Origin: Bacillota bacterium
Lineage (GTDB): Bacteria > Bacillota_I > Bacilli_A > MOL361 > Turicibacteraceae
NCBI GenBank assembly: GCA_003486705.1
Contig: DNGE01000090.1
Location: 26,427 to 48,796, forward strand
DNA length: 22,370 nt
Direction: 5' to 3'
A program made the position numbers and the translations under genes. Under the pieces are notes generated by a model. The model did not search any database. It was not told where the DNA came from and saw only the letters and a program-made list of their open reading frames with translations. Shown piece by piece: positions 14,601 through 22,370 of the stretch (within the stretch, counting starts at the first letter, position 1; every line of letters begins with the position of its first letter).

Positions 14601-15929
14601 CTACTCTTCTTTTTCGTCAAATATCATATCAAAAATACGGACTAGTACGCCACTATTTTCTAATTTATTATCCATAAATGACTTTTCTTGACTTTTTTGT
14701 TTGGTTTGATTGACAGCCTGTGGCTGTTTTTTAGATTCAAACTGATCTAACTGTTCTTTCTTTACGGTGTCATACTGTTCACAGTTAACACTTTGATGTT
14801 TTTGGCCAGTTAATAATGACATCTCATGTTCGAATGTCGCCATCCCGATCAAACTAACAAACTTAGTATGCCGAACGCCGAGCATCGAAGGTCTAAAAAC
14901 TTCTATTTCTTGGCCAAATATAGAACGAGCTAATGAACTTAACCCTTTTTGTTCACTCGCTCCCCCAGTGAATACATAATGGATAGAGTCATGTCTGAAT
15001 CCATTTTCAGTTAAGTATTGTTTGACTAACTTCAAGATACCTTCATATTGTGATGTCATAATATCAGATAATCCTTTAGTCGTCACACATACTATTTCGT
15101 CAGTTTTTTCTTCAGTATAGATTATTTCAAGTAAATCTCCTTGATAGTTCAACTGACCGAAACTTACTTTTAAATGTTCAGCCATCTCTAAATCAATATT
15201 ATATGTGTTTGCGACTTCTTCTGTTACCGTCTGTCCACCTGTAGATAATGAAACTGTACTTAATAATTTTCCTTCATTGACGACACTCACAGTAGTCATT
15301 GAGTGTCCAATATTTATTAGGCATGTTCCTTCGTTCAGTTGTTTCGGACTTAAAGCATACATAAGTTCAGACATTGCACCAAGTACAATATCTGAAATCC
15401 TAAAACCAGCTAATTCTACAACGTTAATTAAATTATAGACAAGCGAAGCATTTGCTGTAATTTTTTGTGCTCTTAACATTAAACTTTGTCCAATAATTCC
15501 AAATGGATTTTGAATCACATTTTTATCATCTACCATGAATAATCTAGGCACAACATTTACGACAATTTGATCACGATAGACTGGTTGATTAAGCACACTT
15601 CTAAACAACTGTTTAATCTCAAGTGTATTGATCGGTTTGTTTGCTTGCAAACTAATTGAAGTTTTAACATTATCTAAATTTATATCAATGCTTGGAATAG
15701 ATAATATAACGCCTTGAATTTCTTGATTCAAATCTAACTCAACTTTATCTTTAAGTTTTTTAAGCATATCAACGGCTTGGTTGACATTTATGACGTTGCC
15801 ATGTTCAATCCCCTCTGTCTTCACTTCTGCATGTGCTAATACATACAGTCGCTCTTGACGAATGTTGCAAACGAGAATCCTCGATTCTGCACATCCTATT
15901 TCCAAACATGCATAAATATTATTCTTCAC
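14601..15929 (-). CDS. ftsA: Cell division protein FtsA (altered ATP motif)
   Basis: The actin-like membrane tether of FtsZ. I place the start at GTG 15929 (442 residues), with AGTGGAG 9 bases upstream; MKNNIYACLEIG then aligns with the B. subtilis start MNNNELYVSLDIG. A GTG five codons higher is also open but has no ribosome binding site. The C-terminus ends in an amphipathic membrane-targeting helix (GVLVRIFDMIF, about 427-437) after a Gln/Lys-rich linker. The phosphate-1 loop is LEIGCAES and the adenosine loop is VFTGGAS. Phosphate-2 reads INIGHSMTTVSV where most FtsA have DIGGGTTD-like sequence: the usual Asp is Asn206. ATP hydrolysis may be weak or lost. Confidence 0.94.
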   Translation of the reverse strand: MKNNIYACLEIGCAESRILVCNIRQERLYVLAHAEVKTEGIEHGNVINVNQAVDMLKKLKDKVELDLNQEIQGVILSIPSIDINLDNVKTSISLQANKPINTLEIKQLFRSVLNQPVYRDQIVVNVVPRLFMVDDKNVIQNPFGIIGQSLMLRAQKITANASLVYNLINVVELAGFRISDIVLGAMSELMYALSPKQLNEGTCLINIGHSMTTVSVVNEGKLLSTVSLSTGGQTVTEEVANTYNIDLEMAEHLKVSFGQLNYQGDLLEIIYTEEKTDEIVCVTTKGLSDIMTSQYEGILKLVKQYLTENGFRHDSIHYVFTGGASEQKGLSSLARSIFGQEIEVFRPSMLGVRHTKFVSLIGMATFEHEMSLLTGQKHQSVNCEQYDTVKKEQLDQFESKKQPQAVNQTKQKSQEKSFMDNKLENSGVLVRIFDMIFDEKEE

Positions 15930-15979
15930 CTCAGACCACTCCACTAATGTATGGTATTCCTACCAAATTATCATAATTT

Positions 15980-16008
15980 ATTTTACTATATTTTTGCACT
16001 AATGAAAA
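15980..16008 (-). promoter_or_regulatory. Candidate sigma-A promoter for ftsA-ftsZ
   Basis: Minus strand TTTTCA, a 17-base spacer, TAAAAT, about 50 bases above the ftsA start. It lies just after the divIB terminator, so ftsAZ needs a promoter here. TATGAT at about 15970-15975 is an alternative -10. Confidence 0.5.
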
Positions 16009-16051
16009 GAGTATTTGTGAAATATCCAACGGTTATTAACAGGTAAATTTT

Positions 16052-16102
16052 AAAAAAACTCCCTCGAATAGATGATAAGAATCAGTCATCTACTCAAAGG
16101 AG
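16052..16102 (-). terminator. Rho-independent terminator of divIB
   Basis: A 17-pair stem (three G-U pairs) at 16059-16075 and 16086-16102 around a 10-base loop, followed by seven T residues on the minus strand. It ends the murG-murB-divIB transcript 17 bases after the stop. Confidence 0.93.
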
Positions 16103-16119
16103 CATAAAATTATCCACAT

Positions 16120-16947
16120 TTACTCAACTGACGTGTCACTTTCAGTTGTGGGTAATTCATTAGAAGAGGTTGAATAGGGTTGAAAATGATCTCCAACATC
16201 TAAATGATAAATCCCTTTTAAGTCACCATGTAATTCAGTTACTTTATCCACCATTGTTTGATAATACTTTAACTTGTCAACCATGGTATAACTATTAACC
16301 TTAATCGTATTCCCATCAATTGTATACAACGAGAAACGATTTGAATCACCAAAAATAGGTTCATAACGGATTTCTTTAATAATATTTAAAAATATCGGAT
16401 CCATTTGGGTAATAGCCTTCACAAACAAGGTTAGAGGAGCAGTATCTTGCTCTTCTTCTAATCCATAGATCACTAGACCTTGGCATTGTTGAGAAATAAA
16501 ATGAGTTTGATCAATCAACGTTGCATCACTTAAAACATAGGAATAGCCATCTTTTTGCAAGACACATCCTAATACATTTTTTTCTGTTATCGAAATCACT
16601 AACTCAGAACGATTTTCTTTTTTAACACTGACCTGCTCAACCATCGGATGCTCACTAATATTTTGTGATATTTTTTTAAAATCTAGTGATATCATTTTAG
16701 AATTTTCAGGGATATTACTTAATTTAATCACATCAGAACGTGTTAGATAGTTTAATCCCTCAAAATAAATCATTGAAAGTTTACTTGATGAGGAAGAAAT
16801 ATAAAAAACCATTCCCACAATTAACAACAAAAGCGTAGCAAAAGTAAACCGTGATACACTTTTCTTTAATTTTCTTTTCTTTCTTTTGGGTGTTTCCCCC
16901 CTATAAGAATCCATTTGGATTACTTTTTCTCGCCCCAAATTACTCAC
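16120..16947 (-). CDS. divIB: Cell division protein DivIB/FtsQ
   Basis: A bitopic division protein that with FtsL and DivIC regulates septal wall synthesis. The 275 residues have a basic cytosolic tail (KRKKRKLKK, about 21-29), one membrane helix (about 34-53), then an extracellular POTRA domain (SMIYFEGLNYLTRSDVIKLS onward) and a beta domain ending in a Ser/Thr-rich tail (SSNELPTTESDTSVE). The frame opens at GTG 16947, which directly follows the murB stop (TAG then GTG). No good ribosome binding site precedes it. TTG at 16938, with AGGTGA 5 bases upstream, or ATG at 16914 could be the real start. The order murG-murB-divIB is as in B. subtilis. Confidence 0.92.
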   Translation of the reverse strand: MSNLGREKVIQMDSYRGETPKRKKRKLKKSVSRFTFATLLLLIVGMVFYISSSSSKLSMIYFEGLNYLTRSDVIKLSNIPENSKMISLDFKKISQNISEHPMVEQVSVKKENRSELVISITEKNVLGCVLQKDGYSYVLSDATLIDQTHFISQQCQGLVIYGLEEEQDTAPLTLFVKAITQMDPIFLNIIKEIRYEPIFGDSNRFSLYTIDGNTIKVNSYTMVDKLKYYQTMVDKVTELHGDLKGIYHLDVGDHFQPYSTSSNELPTTESDTSVE

Positions 16948-17856
16948 CTACCAGTTAAACATTTCAACTTCAGGATGCAATTCAATACCATACTTTTCAA
17001 GCACGACTTTTTGAACATACTGAATTAATTCATAAATATCCGTAGCCGTCGCTTCTCCAACATTCACAATAAAATTAGCATGTTTTTGCGAAACCTCAGC
17101 ACCGCCAATACGATGACCTCTCAATCCAGCATCTTCGATTAACTTCCAAGAAGCGTGAGGTAGAGGGTTTCTAAACGTACTTCCCGCAGATGGGAAATTA
17201 GTTGGTTGAGATTGCGTTCGTCTTTCTCGGCGACTTTTCATAAGTTCTTTAATTTCTTCGATCTCTCCATGCTCTAACTTAATAATAGCTTCTACTAAAG
17301 TCCAATCACGTTTTTGTTGCATAATTGACGTTCGATACATAAACTCAAATTCATCATTATTTTTCCAAACTAAATTCCCATTTCCATCCAACACTAGGGC
17401 TTTTACTAAAATATCCTTTATTTCCTTATTATAGGCACCTGCATTCATAAAAATGGCACCACCGATAGACCCTGGAACTCCTGATAGAAACTCTAATCCA
17501 GATAACCCAGCTTTCGCAAGATGGTTAGCTAGCACAATCGTTGAAACACCAGCCCCAACTGTTACCACAGTGTCTTCTATATGAATGTAATCTAATCCTT
17601 TATCACATTTAATTACCACGCCATTAAACACTTCATCTGACGGTAATAAATTTGACCCTTTTCCAATGACTTTAAACGCAATATCATTTTCTTTAATTAT
17701 TTGCAGTGTTCTAACCAATGACTCTTTTGAATTAGGTACAACAAAAGCTCTAGCAGGTCCCCCTACTCTAAATGTTGTATGTTTTTTTAACGGCTCATTC
17801 TCAAGTAATAAACCTAAATTTTCTTCTTCATACTGGCTTATAAATCCCTTAATCAT
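16948..17856 (-). CDS. murB: UDP-N-acetylenolpyruvoylglucosamine reductase (type II MurB)
   Basis: A cytosolic FAD enzyme that reduces UDP-GlcNAc-enolpyruvate to UDP-MurNAc with NADPH. The FAD domain shows TTFRVGGPA (27-35), GKGSNLL (65-71) and SGVPGSIGGAIFMNAGAY (125-142). Expected catalytic residues are Arg175 (MYRTS), Ser226 in AGSTFRNP and Glu296 in HPEVE. The short form without the Tyr loop marks it as type II, usual in Gram-positive bacteria. Length 302 is normal. ATG 17856 has AGGTG upstream; the gene starts 8 bases after murG and abuts divIB. Confidence 0.97.
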   Translation of the reverse strand: MIKGFISQYEEENLGLLLENEPLKKHTTFRVGGPARAFVVPNSKESLVRTLQIIKENDIAFKVIGKGSNLLPSDEVFNGVVIKCDKGLDYIHIEDTVVTVGAGVSTIVLANHLAKAGLSGLEFLSGVPGSIGGAIFMNAGAYNKEIKDILVKALVLDGNGNLVWKNNDEFEFMYRTSIMQQKRDWTLVEAIIKLEHGEIEEIKELMKSRRERRTQSQPTNFPSAGSTFRNPLPHASWKLIEDAGLRGHRIGGAEVSQKHANFIVNVGEATATDIYELIQYVQKVVLEKYGIELHPEVEMFNW

Positions 17857-17864
17857 TAAAACAC

Positions 17865-18959
17865 CTACTTCTTTTCTATTATTTCATTTATCGTTGTCAT
17901 CATACGTTGCGCTGCATCTTGAATCCCTAGTTGCTTCGCGGTGTTTTGCATTTGTTTACGCCCCGTTTCATCTGACATTATACTTTCGACAGTCTTAAAT
18001 AACACGTCACCATTTAAATCTTTCTCAAGTATTAATACCCCACCACCATGATCTGTCACACTACGTGCGTTAAATTCTTGGTGATTCGCTGTTACATAAG
18101 GCGAGGGAATTAATATCGAAGGAACTCCTAACGATGTAATTTCTGATAAGAAAGTGGCCCCTGAACGACCGACAAATAAATCTGTATGCACTAAATACTG
18201 TGGCATATTATTAATAAACGGTAAAACTTTAACATTTTTCAGCTGACCTTTTTCGTTAATTTGTTTATTAATTTCTTCATAGTGTTTATTTCCAGTTACA
18301 AAAATCACTTCGTAATTCGCTTTTTCAAAATGAATAACGGCATCAATGACGGCTTGGTTAATCGGTTCTGCACCACGCGAACCACCACTAATCATCAATG
18401 TTTTTTTATTAGGATTAAGCCCAAGTGCTGCTTTACCTATTTTCGTTGTTTTAACAACTTCTGAAGCACGTGGATTACCCGTTAAGACCACTTTACTTTC
18501 TGGGAAATACTTTCTCGCTTCTTCAAAGCAAATAGCAACTTTATCAACATAACGTGCCAAGAACTTATTTGTCACACCAGGTAAACTATTTTGTTCGTGA
18601 ACAATTGTTGGAATTTTCAACTTTGCCGCACTGTAGACAACAGGACCACAAACATATCCACCAGTTCCAATTACAATATCCGGTTTAAATTCTTTTATGT
18701 ATTGTTTCGATACGGCAACTGATTTTAAGAACTTCATGATTGTTTTCACATTATCTAATGACAATGAACGTTTAAAACCAGCAATCTCTATACTTTTAAA
18801 CGGTAAGCCTTCGCGACTTACAATTTCTTTTTCTAATCCATTTTCTGTCCCGATATACAATACTTCCGTATCAGGATATATATTTTTAAACGCTCTAACT
18901 AAAGCTAGTGCAGGATAGATATGGCCACCTGTACCACCACCTGAAACTAAGATGCGCAT
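17865..18959 (-). CDS. murG: Lipid II synthase MurG (GlcNAc transferase)
   Basis: A peripheral membrane glycosyltransferase (GT28) that adds GlcNAc to lipid I to make lipid II. The N-terminal acceptor domain begins with the glycine-rich loop GGGTGGH (7-13), and GTGGYVCGP follows near residue 98. The C-terminal donor domain has SGGSRGAEPIN, and GRSGATFLSEITSLGVPSIL with the NHQEFNA segment for UDP-GlcNAc. Length 364 is normal. ATG 18959 has GGAGTGG upstream. Because spoVE is turned round, murG starts its own transcript here, from a promoter in the 242-base divergent gap, and leads murB and divIB. Confidence 0.98.
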   Translation of the reverse strand: MRILVSGGGTGGHIYPALALVRAFKNIYPDTEVLYIGTENGLEKEIVSREGLPFKSIEIAGFKRSLSLDNVKTIMKFLKSVAVSKQYIKEFKPDIVIGTGGYVCGPVVYSAAKLKIPTIVHEQNSLPGVTNKFLARYVDKVAICFEEARKYFPESKVVLTGNPRASEVVKTTKIGKAALGLNPNKKTLMISGGSRGAEPINQAVIDAVIHFEKANYEVIFVTGNKHYEEINKQINEKGQLKNVKVLPFINNMPQYLVHTDLFVGRSGATFLSEITSLGVPSILIPSPYVTANHQEFNARSVTDHGGGVLILEKDLNGDVLFKTVESIMSDETGRKQMQNTAKQLGIQDAAQRMMTTINEIIEKK

Positions 18960-19006
18960 ATTACCACTCCATATTCATTCATTAATTTAGACAATAATCA
19001 TCTTCT

Positions 19007-19015
19007 ATTGTAACA
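19007..19015 (-). promoter_or_regulatory. Candidate extended -10 promoter of murG-murB-divIB
   Basis: Minus strand TGTTACAAT, 48 bases above the murG ATG. No good -35 lies 16-18 bases upstream, so it relies on the extended -10. A promoter is needed in this gap, since the upstream gene points the other way. Confidence 0.42.
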
Positions 19016-19075
19016 TATTTTTTCAACGACTAGATAGAAGAAATTACAATATCAATAAATATTAGTCTTTTTTCA

Positions 19076-19089
19076 TCAGCATATGCTGA
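19076..19089. repeat. 14-base perfect palindrome between murG and spoVE
   Basis: TCAGCATATGCTGA, a perfect palindrome roughly midway between the divergent genes. It could be an operator for either side. No T-run follows in either direction (the plus side continues ATCATTT), so it is not a terminator. Confidence 0.4.
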
Positions 19090-19138
19090 ATCATTTATTG
19101 AAACATCTATATTATTTTTACAAATACATGCTTTTAAT

Positions 19139-19173
19139 GAAAATTTACAACTTTATCACATATACATTACTAT
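19139..19173 (+). promoter_or_regulatory. Candidate spoVE promoter (sigma-E-like, overlapping a sigma-A-like match)
   Basis: Sigma-E reading: GAAAATT (six of seven to KMATATT), 15 bases, TATACATT (seven of eight to CATACANT, at 19161-19168), 33 bases above the ATG. Sigma-A reading: TTTACA (19144-19149), 18 bases, TACTAT (19168-19173). The sigma-E reading fits spoVE biology, since spoVE is a sigma-E gene in B. subtilis. Confidence 0.42.
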
Positions 19174-19201
19174 ATATATTCTGAAATAAAGGTGATTATC
19201 T

Positions 19202-20296
19202 ATGAAAAAATTACACTCTTTAGATTTACTGACGCTAATTATAGCGCTCACGATTACTTCGATTGGATTGATATTTGTCCTCTCATCATCTTATATTTGG
19301 GCTGAATATAAATTCGATGATGCCTTGTACTTCTTTAAAAGGCAAGCCTTATTTGCTGCTCTTGGTGTTGTAGGGATGTTATTCGTTTCTCGTATCGACT
19401 ATAATATCTATAAAAAACATGCAACATTATTATTCTTAGGTAGCGTATTCCTACTCACATTAGTACTTGTACCCGGAATCGGGATGGTCAGAGGAGGGGC
19501 TCGAAGTTGGATTGGAATCGGTGCATTCTCACTTCAACCATCTGAGTTTGTTAAACTTGGACTCATCATCTTCTTAGCTAAGTACATGAGCAATTACGCC
19601 GAAGAGGCGAAATCATTTAAAAAGGGCGTTATTCCTCTCATGTTTTTTATTTGCCTCGTCTTTGGGATCATTATGCTTCAACCCGATTTTGGAAGTGGGA
19701 TGGTTATCGTATGTACAGGTATTGTCATGTTGTTCGTTTGTGGCGTACCTATTCGTTACTTTGTCTACTTTATGTTAACCGGATTAGGCGGAATTGTTGT
19801 ACTCATTCTCTCTGCACCGTATCGTTTAGCTCGCATTACCTCATACTTAGATCCGTGGAGTGATCAACTTGGTTCAGGATTTCAAATTATCCAATCATTA
19901 TTTGCTATTGCGCCTGGCGGACTATTTGGTGTTGGATTAGGAAATAGTGTTCAAAAATACTACTACCTACCAGAACCTCAAACAGACTTTATTTTTGCCA
20001 TTGTATCAGAAGAGTTAGGATTTATTGGAGCTATTGGGGTCTTATCATTATTTGCCTTTTTCTTTGTTCGATGTACCTATATTATTTTTAGAACCGAAGA
20101 CTTATTTGCAAAGTATTTCGTTGTTGGAATCATGTCTATGCTCATGATTCAAGTCATGATTAATATCGGTGTTGTTATCGGCTTGTTACCCGTAACCGGA
20201 ATTACACTTCCTTTAATGAGTTATGGGGGATCTTCATTAACGATTACACTGCTGTCCATCGGTATTATCTTAAATATAAGTAGACACACCCAATAA
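19202..20296 (+). CDS. spoVE: SEDS peptidoglycan glycosyltransferase SpoVE (FtsW/RodA family)
   Basis: A polytopic membrane enzyme of 364 residues that polymerises lipid II; SpoVE makes the spore cortex with its partner PBP (SpoVD). Ten or so hydrophobic segments are visible. Landmarks are WAEYKFDDALYFFKRQ (33-48), GGARSWIGIGAFSLQPSEFVKL (98-119), the LSAPYRLARITSYLDPW block (203-219), GSGFQIIQSL, the LPEPQTDFIFAI motif with the essential Asp262, and PVTGITLPLMSYGGSS. These follow B. subtilis SpoVE closely, including WA-x-YKFDD, so I call it SpoVE rather than FtsW. ATG 19202 has AAAGGTGAT upstream. It is the only plus-strand gene: in B. subtilis it lies in the same place but co-directional. 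A role in vegetative division cannot be excluded. Confidence 0.9.
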   Translation: MKKLHSLDLLTLIIALTITSIGLIFVLSSSYIWAEYKFDDALYFFKRQALFAALGVVGMLFVSRIDYNIYKKHATLLFLGSVFLLTLVLVPGIGMVRGGARSWIGIGAFSLQPSEFVKLGLIIFLAKYMSNYAEEAKSFKKGVIPLMFFICLVFGIIMLQPDFGSGMVIVCTGIVMLFVCGVPIRYFVYFMLTGLGGIVVLILSAPYRLARITSYLDPWSDQLGSGFQIIQSLFAIAPGGLFGVGLGNSVQKYYYLPEPQTDFIFAIVSEELGFIGAIGVLSLFAFFFVRCTYIIFRTEDLFAKYFVVGIMSMLMIQVMINIGVVIGLLPVTGITLPLMSYGGSSLTITLLSIGIILNISRHTQ

Positions 20297-20312
20297 CTAA
20301 ACTACTTTACTT

Positions 20313-20343
20313 AGCACCTAATCACTTAGGTGCTTTTGTTTTT
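20313..20343 (+). terminator. Rho-independent terminator of spoVE
   Basis: AGCACCTAA, loop TCAC, TTAGGTGCT, then TTTGTTTTT on the plus strand, 16 bases after the spoVE stop. Confidence 0.93.
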
Positions 20344-20421
20344 GCCCATCTTTCACATTATTAATGTATTCATAAAATTCTTTTCTGATAATAAAATTCT
20401 ATTTTTTGCACTACTGCGTGC

Positions 20422-20460
20422 AAAAAAAAGTAAGAATCTGTGTTAGATTCTTACTTTTTT
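20422..20460 (-). terminator. Rho-independent terminator of murD (bidirectional)
   Basis: GTAAGAATCT and AGATTCTTAC pair perfectly around a 5-base loop, with A and T runs on both sides extending the stem to 16 pairs. Eight T residues follow on the minus strand. An adjacent hairpin at 20402-20427 (TTTTTTGCAC with GTGCAAAAAA) shares the A-run. It serves murD, whose stop is 75 bases away, and backs up spoVE. Confidence 0.88.
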
Positions 20461-20535
20461 ATCATGATATTTTATTTTATCCCACTTATTGTTCTTCCTA
20501 AACTAATAATTATATTCGTTAATTACTTATAACGT

Positions 20536-21891
20536 CTATACCTCAGTTAATTTATTAACTAGCTCAATAAAGTGGTCACCACGTATTTCAAAGTTTTTAT
20601 ATTGATCCCAACTTGCACAAGCTGGAGATAATAACACAATATCTCCTTCTTTTGCACACTGATTTGCTTCTTTAACACAATCATCCAATTGTTCAAACGA
20701 CATACATGGTACATTGTGTTCATCAGCTAAGATTTTAATACGTTCTTTCGTTTCACCGTAACACATAATAGCTTTAATACGGTCAAAATACGGTATTAAA
20801 CCACTTAGATCATGACCACGATCAAGACCTCCAGCAATTAAAATAATATTTTCTTCGAAAGCTTTTAAAGATGTTTCAGTTGCAATCATATTTGTCGCCT
20901 TAGAATTGTTATAATATTTAACACCCTTTACTTCTTTTACAAACTGTAATCGATGTTTAACACCTGTAAATGTCTTAAGCACTTCAGCAATTGCATTCGT
21001 TGCACAACCATACAATTTACAGACGGCAACAGCACCCAAAATATCTTGGATATTATGATCACCTTTAAGTAATACTTCACTCAAATGAATGATAAACTCA
21101 TCTTTAAAATAAATCCCATTATTTTGGACATAGGCTCCACTTGTTTTTTGCACCAATGAGAACGGCACAGTTTGACACGTAGCAGAGCTAATTCCTTCGA
21201 CAATGATGTGATCGTCTAAATTATAAACACAGAAATCAGTTGATGTTTGATTTTTTATTAAATTTAACTTTGCTTGGCGATATTCTTCAATGTCTGTATG
21301 ATAGTCTAAATGGGCTTCCGTAATATTTAATAACAATGAAATCGCCGGTGAAAAATCGTCGATTCCCATTAATTGAAATGACGATAACTCTGTTACTAAT
21401 ACATTTGAAGATTGAGCGTTTTGTGCAACTAAACTTGCTACTTCCCCTATATTACCTGCAATTAGAGGTTCACGATTCCCAAGCTTTAACATCTCATAAA
21501 TTAGAGTTGTTGTTGTTGTTTTTCCGTTTGTTCCGGTAATTCCAATAAATGGAGCCTCACAAATATCATACGCTAATTGTACTTCGGTTAAGATAGGGAT
21601 TTTTAGTTCTTGAGCCTTCATTAGCAACGGAACTTTACGATACGGAATTCCTGGATTTTTAAAAATATAATCAAACCCACGATCTAACAATTCAACTGGG
21701 TGACCACCCGTTACGACTTCAAAACCTAGAGCTACCATTTCTTTTGCATCCGCATTTTCTTCAAGAGGCGTCATATCGTTCACTACGACCTCAGCATTTA
21801 ATTGCTTTAGAATGGTTGCTGCCGCTTTTCCACTTTTGGCCAATCCCATAACCAATATTTTTTTGTTTTCATACTTTTTTATTTGTTTCAT
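20536..21891 (-). CDS. murD: UDP-N-acetylmuramoylalanine-D-glutamate ligase
   Basis: A cytosolic Mur ligase that adds D-glutamate to UDP-MurNAc-L-Ala with ATP. The N-terminal domain binds the UDP substrate (VMGLAKSGKAA near 14-24). The central ATPase has the P-loop GITGTNGKTTTTTL at 117-130 (Lys124), then NITEAHLDYH and the KHRLQFVKEVKGVKYYNNSK linker. The C-terminal domain has IAGGLDRGHDLS and LLSPACASWDQYKNFEIRGD. Length 451 is normal. ATG 21891 has AAAGGAAG upstream and follows mraY by 27 bases. It is the last gene of its transcript, because spoVE, normally next, faces it. Confidence 0.97.
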   Translation of the reverse strand: MKQIKKYENKKILVMGLAKSGKAAATILKQLNAEVVVNDMTPLEENADAKEMVALGFEVVTGGHPVELLDRGFDYIFKNPGIPYRKVPLLMKAQELKIPILTEVQLAYDICEAPFIGITGTNGKTTTTTLIYEMLKLGNREPLIAGNIGEVASLVAQNAQSSNVLVTELSSFQLMGIDDFSPAISLLLNITEAHLDYHTDIEEYRQAKLNLIKNQTSTDFCVYNLDDHIIVEGISSATCQTVPFSLVQKTSGAYVQNNGIYFKDEFIIHLSEVLLKGDHNIQDILGAVAVCKLYGCATNAIAEVLKTFTGVKHRLQFVKEVKGVKYYNNSKATNMIATETSLKAFEENIILIAGGLDRGHDLSGLIPYFDRIKAIMCYGETKERIKILADEHNVPCMSFEQLDDCVKEANQCAKEGDIVLLSPACASWDQYKNFEIRGDHFIELVNKLTEV

Positions 21892-21918
21892 GATTATCTT
21901 CCTTTTATCACGACAATA

Positions 21919-22370
21919 TTAAATGACAATAAATAATCCTAATAGACCACAAAGCAGTCCTACTAGCCATAAGACAGTTACTACTTTCCACTCACTCCAA
22001 CCACACAATTCAAAATGGTGATGTAACGGTGCCATTTTAAATATACGTTTTTTCGTACGTTTAAAGTAACTAACTTGAATAATAACTGATAAAGTTTCAA
22101 TAACATACACTAAACCAATGATAACAAGCACTAGTTCTTGCTTTAACAAGATAGATATTGCTGCAATGGCGCCACCTAAAGCTAAAGAACCTGTATCACC
22201 CATAAATACCTTGGCTGGATTTAAATTAAAAATTAAAAAGCCTAGCAATCCTCCAACCACAGCAAAACAGAACAAAGCAATATCCATTTGCTGTTGCGCC
22301 AGTGCGATCATACCAAATGTACCGAATGAAATAACACTTGTCCCAGTTGCTAATCCATCTAATCCATCTG
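21919..22370 (-). CDS. mraY: Phospho-N-acetylmuramoyl-pentapeptide transferase, C-terminal part
   Basis: The C-terminal 149 or so residues of MraY, the membrane enzyme that joins UDP-MurNAc-pentapeptide to undecaprenyl phosphate to give lipid I. The frame stays open to the window end, so the gene is cut, not shortened. At the edge the reading is DGLDGLATGTSVISFGTFG, the core active-site segment with its paired Asp. Next come FNLNPAKVFMGDTGSLALGG (catalytic Asp) and the APLHHHFELCGW histidine motif on the last cytoplasmic loop. The remaining hydrophobic helices match the family. The order mraY-murD is that of the dcw cluster. Confidence 0.97.
   Translation of the reverse strand, partial: DGLDGLATGTSVISFGTFGMIALAQQQMDIALFCFAVVGGLLGFLIFNLNPAKVFMGDTGSLALGGAIAAISILLKQELVLVIIGLVYVIETLSVIIQVSYFKRTKKRIFKMAPLHHHFELCGWSEWKVVTVLWLVGLLCGLLGLFIVI

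Noticed and set aside
19025..19072. GACTA...TAGTC followed by six T residues as a terminator on the plus strand
   Set aside because: The stem is only five pairs with a loop of over 30 bases, and there is no upstream plus-strand gene to terminate.
1..22370. CRISPR array, insertion sequence, prophage or defence genes
   Set aside because: No direct repeat arrays, transposase, integrase or defence-type domains were seen; all long frames belong to core division, wall, sporulation or housekeeping families.

Overview
The window carries the division and cell wall (dcw) cluster, joined to the mother-cell and forespore sigma genes and to ileS, of a low-GC, endospore-forming member of the Bacillota. 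Three things point there: an AT-rich sequence, strong GGAGG-type ribosome binding sites, and a spoIIGA-sigE-sigG operon with SpoVE next to ftsAZ and sepF/ylm genes. The gene order follows Bacillus subtilis with deletions and rearrangements. My guess is a Turicibacter-like or related lineage; I cannot confirm this without a search.

Almost everything is on the minus strand, so read from high to low coordinates: mraY (cut by the window end), murD, [spoVE, inverted onto the plus strand], murG, murB, divIB, terminator, ftsA, ftsZ, terminator, a 450-base regulatory gap, spoIIGA, sigE, sigG, terminator, ylmC, terminator, ylmE, sepF, ylmG, ylmH, divIVA, a T-box leader, ileS, terminator, nagA, terminator, a comEB-like dCMP deaminase, lspA, rluD, and the N-terminus of a probable rhomboid protease cut at base 1.

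The genes form one functional programme. MraY, MurD, MurG and MurB make lipid-linked peptidoglycan precursor. FtsZ, FtsA, SepF, DivIB and the DivIVA-like protein place and build the septum. SpoIIGA, SigE, SigG and SpoVE turn the same machinery to sporulation. Compared with B. subtilis, ylxW/ylxX/sbp, ylmA, ylmD and ylyA are absent from their usual places. nagA and a dCMP deaminase sit between ileS and lspA.

There are no mobile elements, CRISPR arrays, tRNAs or rRNAs, and I found no clear new multi-gene system. The points most worth a second look are regulatory: a 15-position hairpin that buries the sigG Shine-Dalgarno sequence; spoVE inverted inside the dcw cluster; an unassigned structured element between ftsZ and spoIIGA; a NagR/DasR-like operator at nagA; and an FtsA with a changed phosphate-2 ATP motif.
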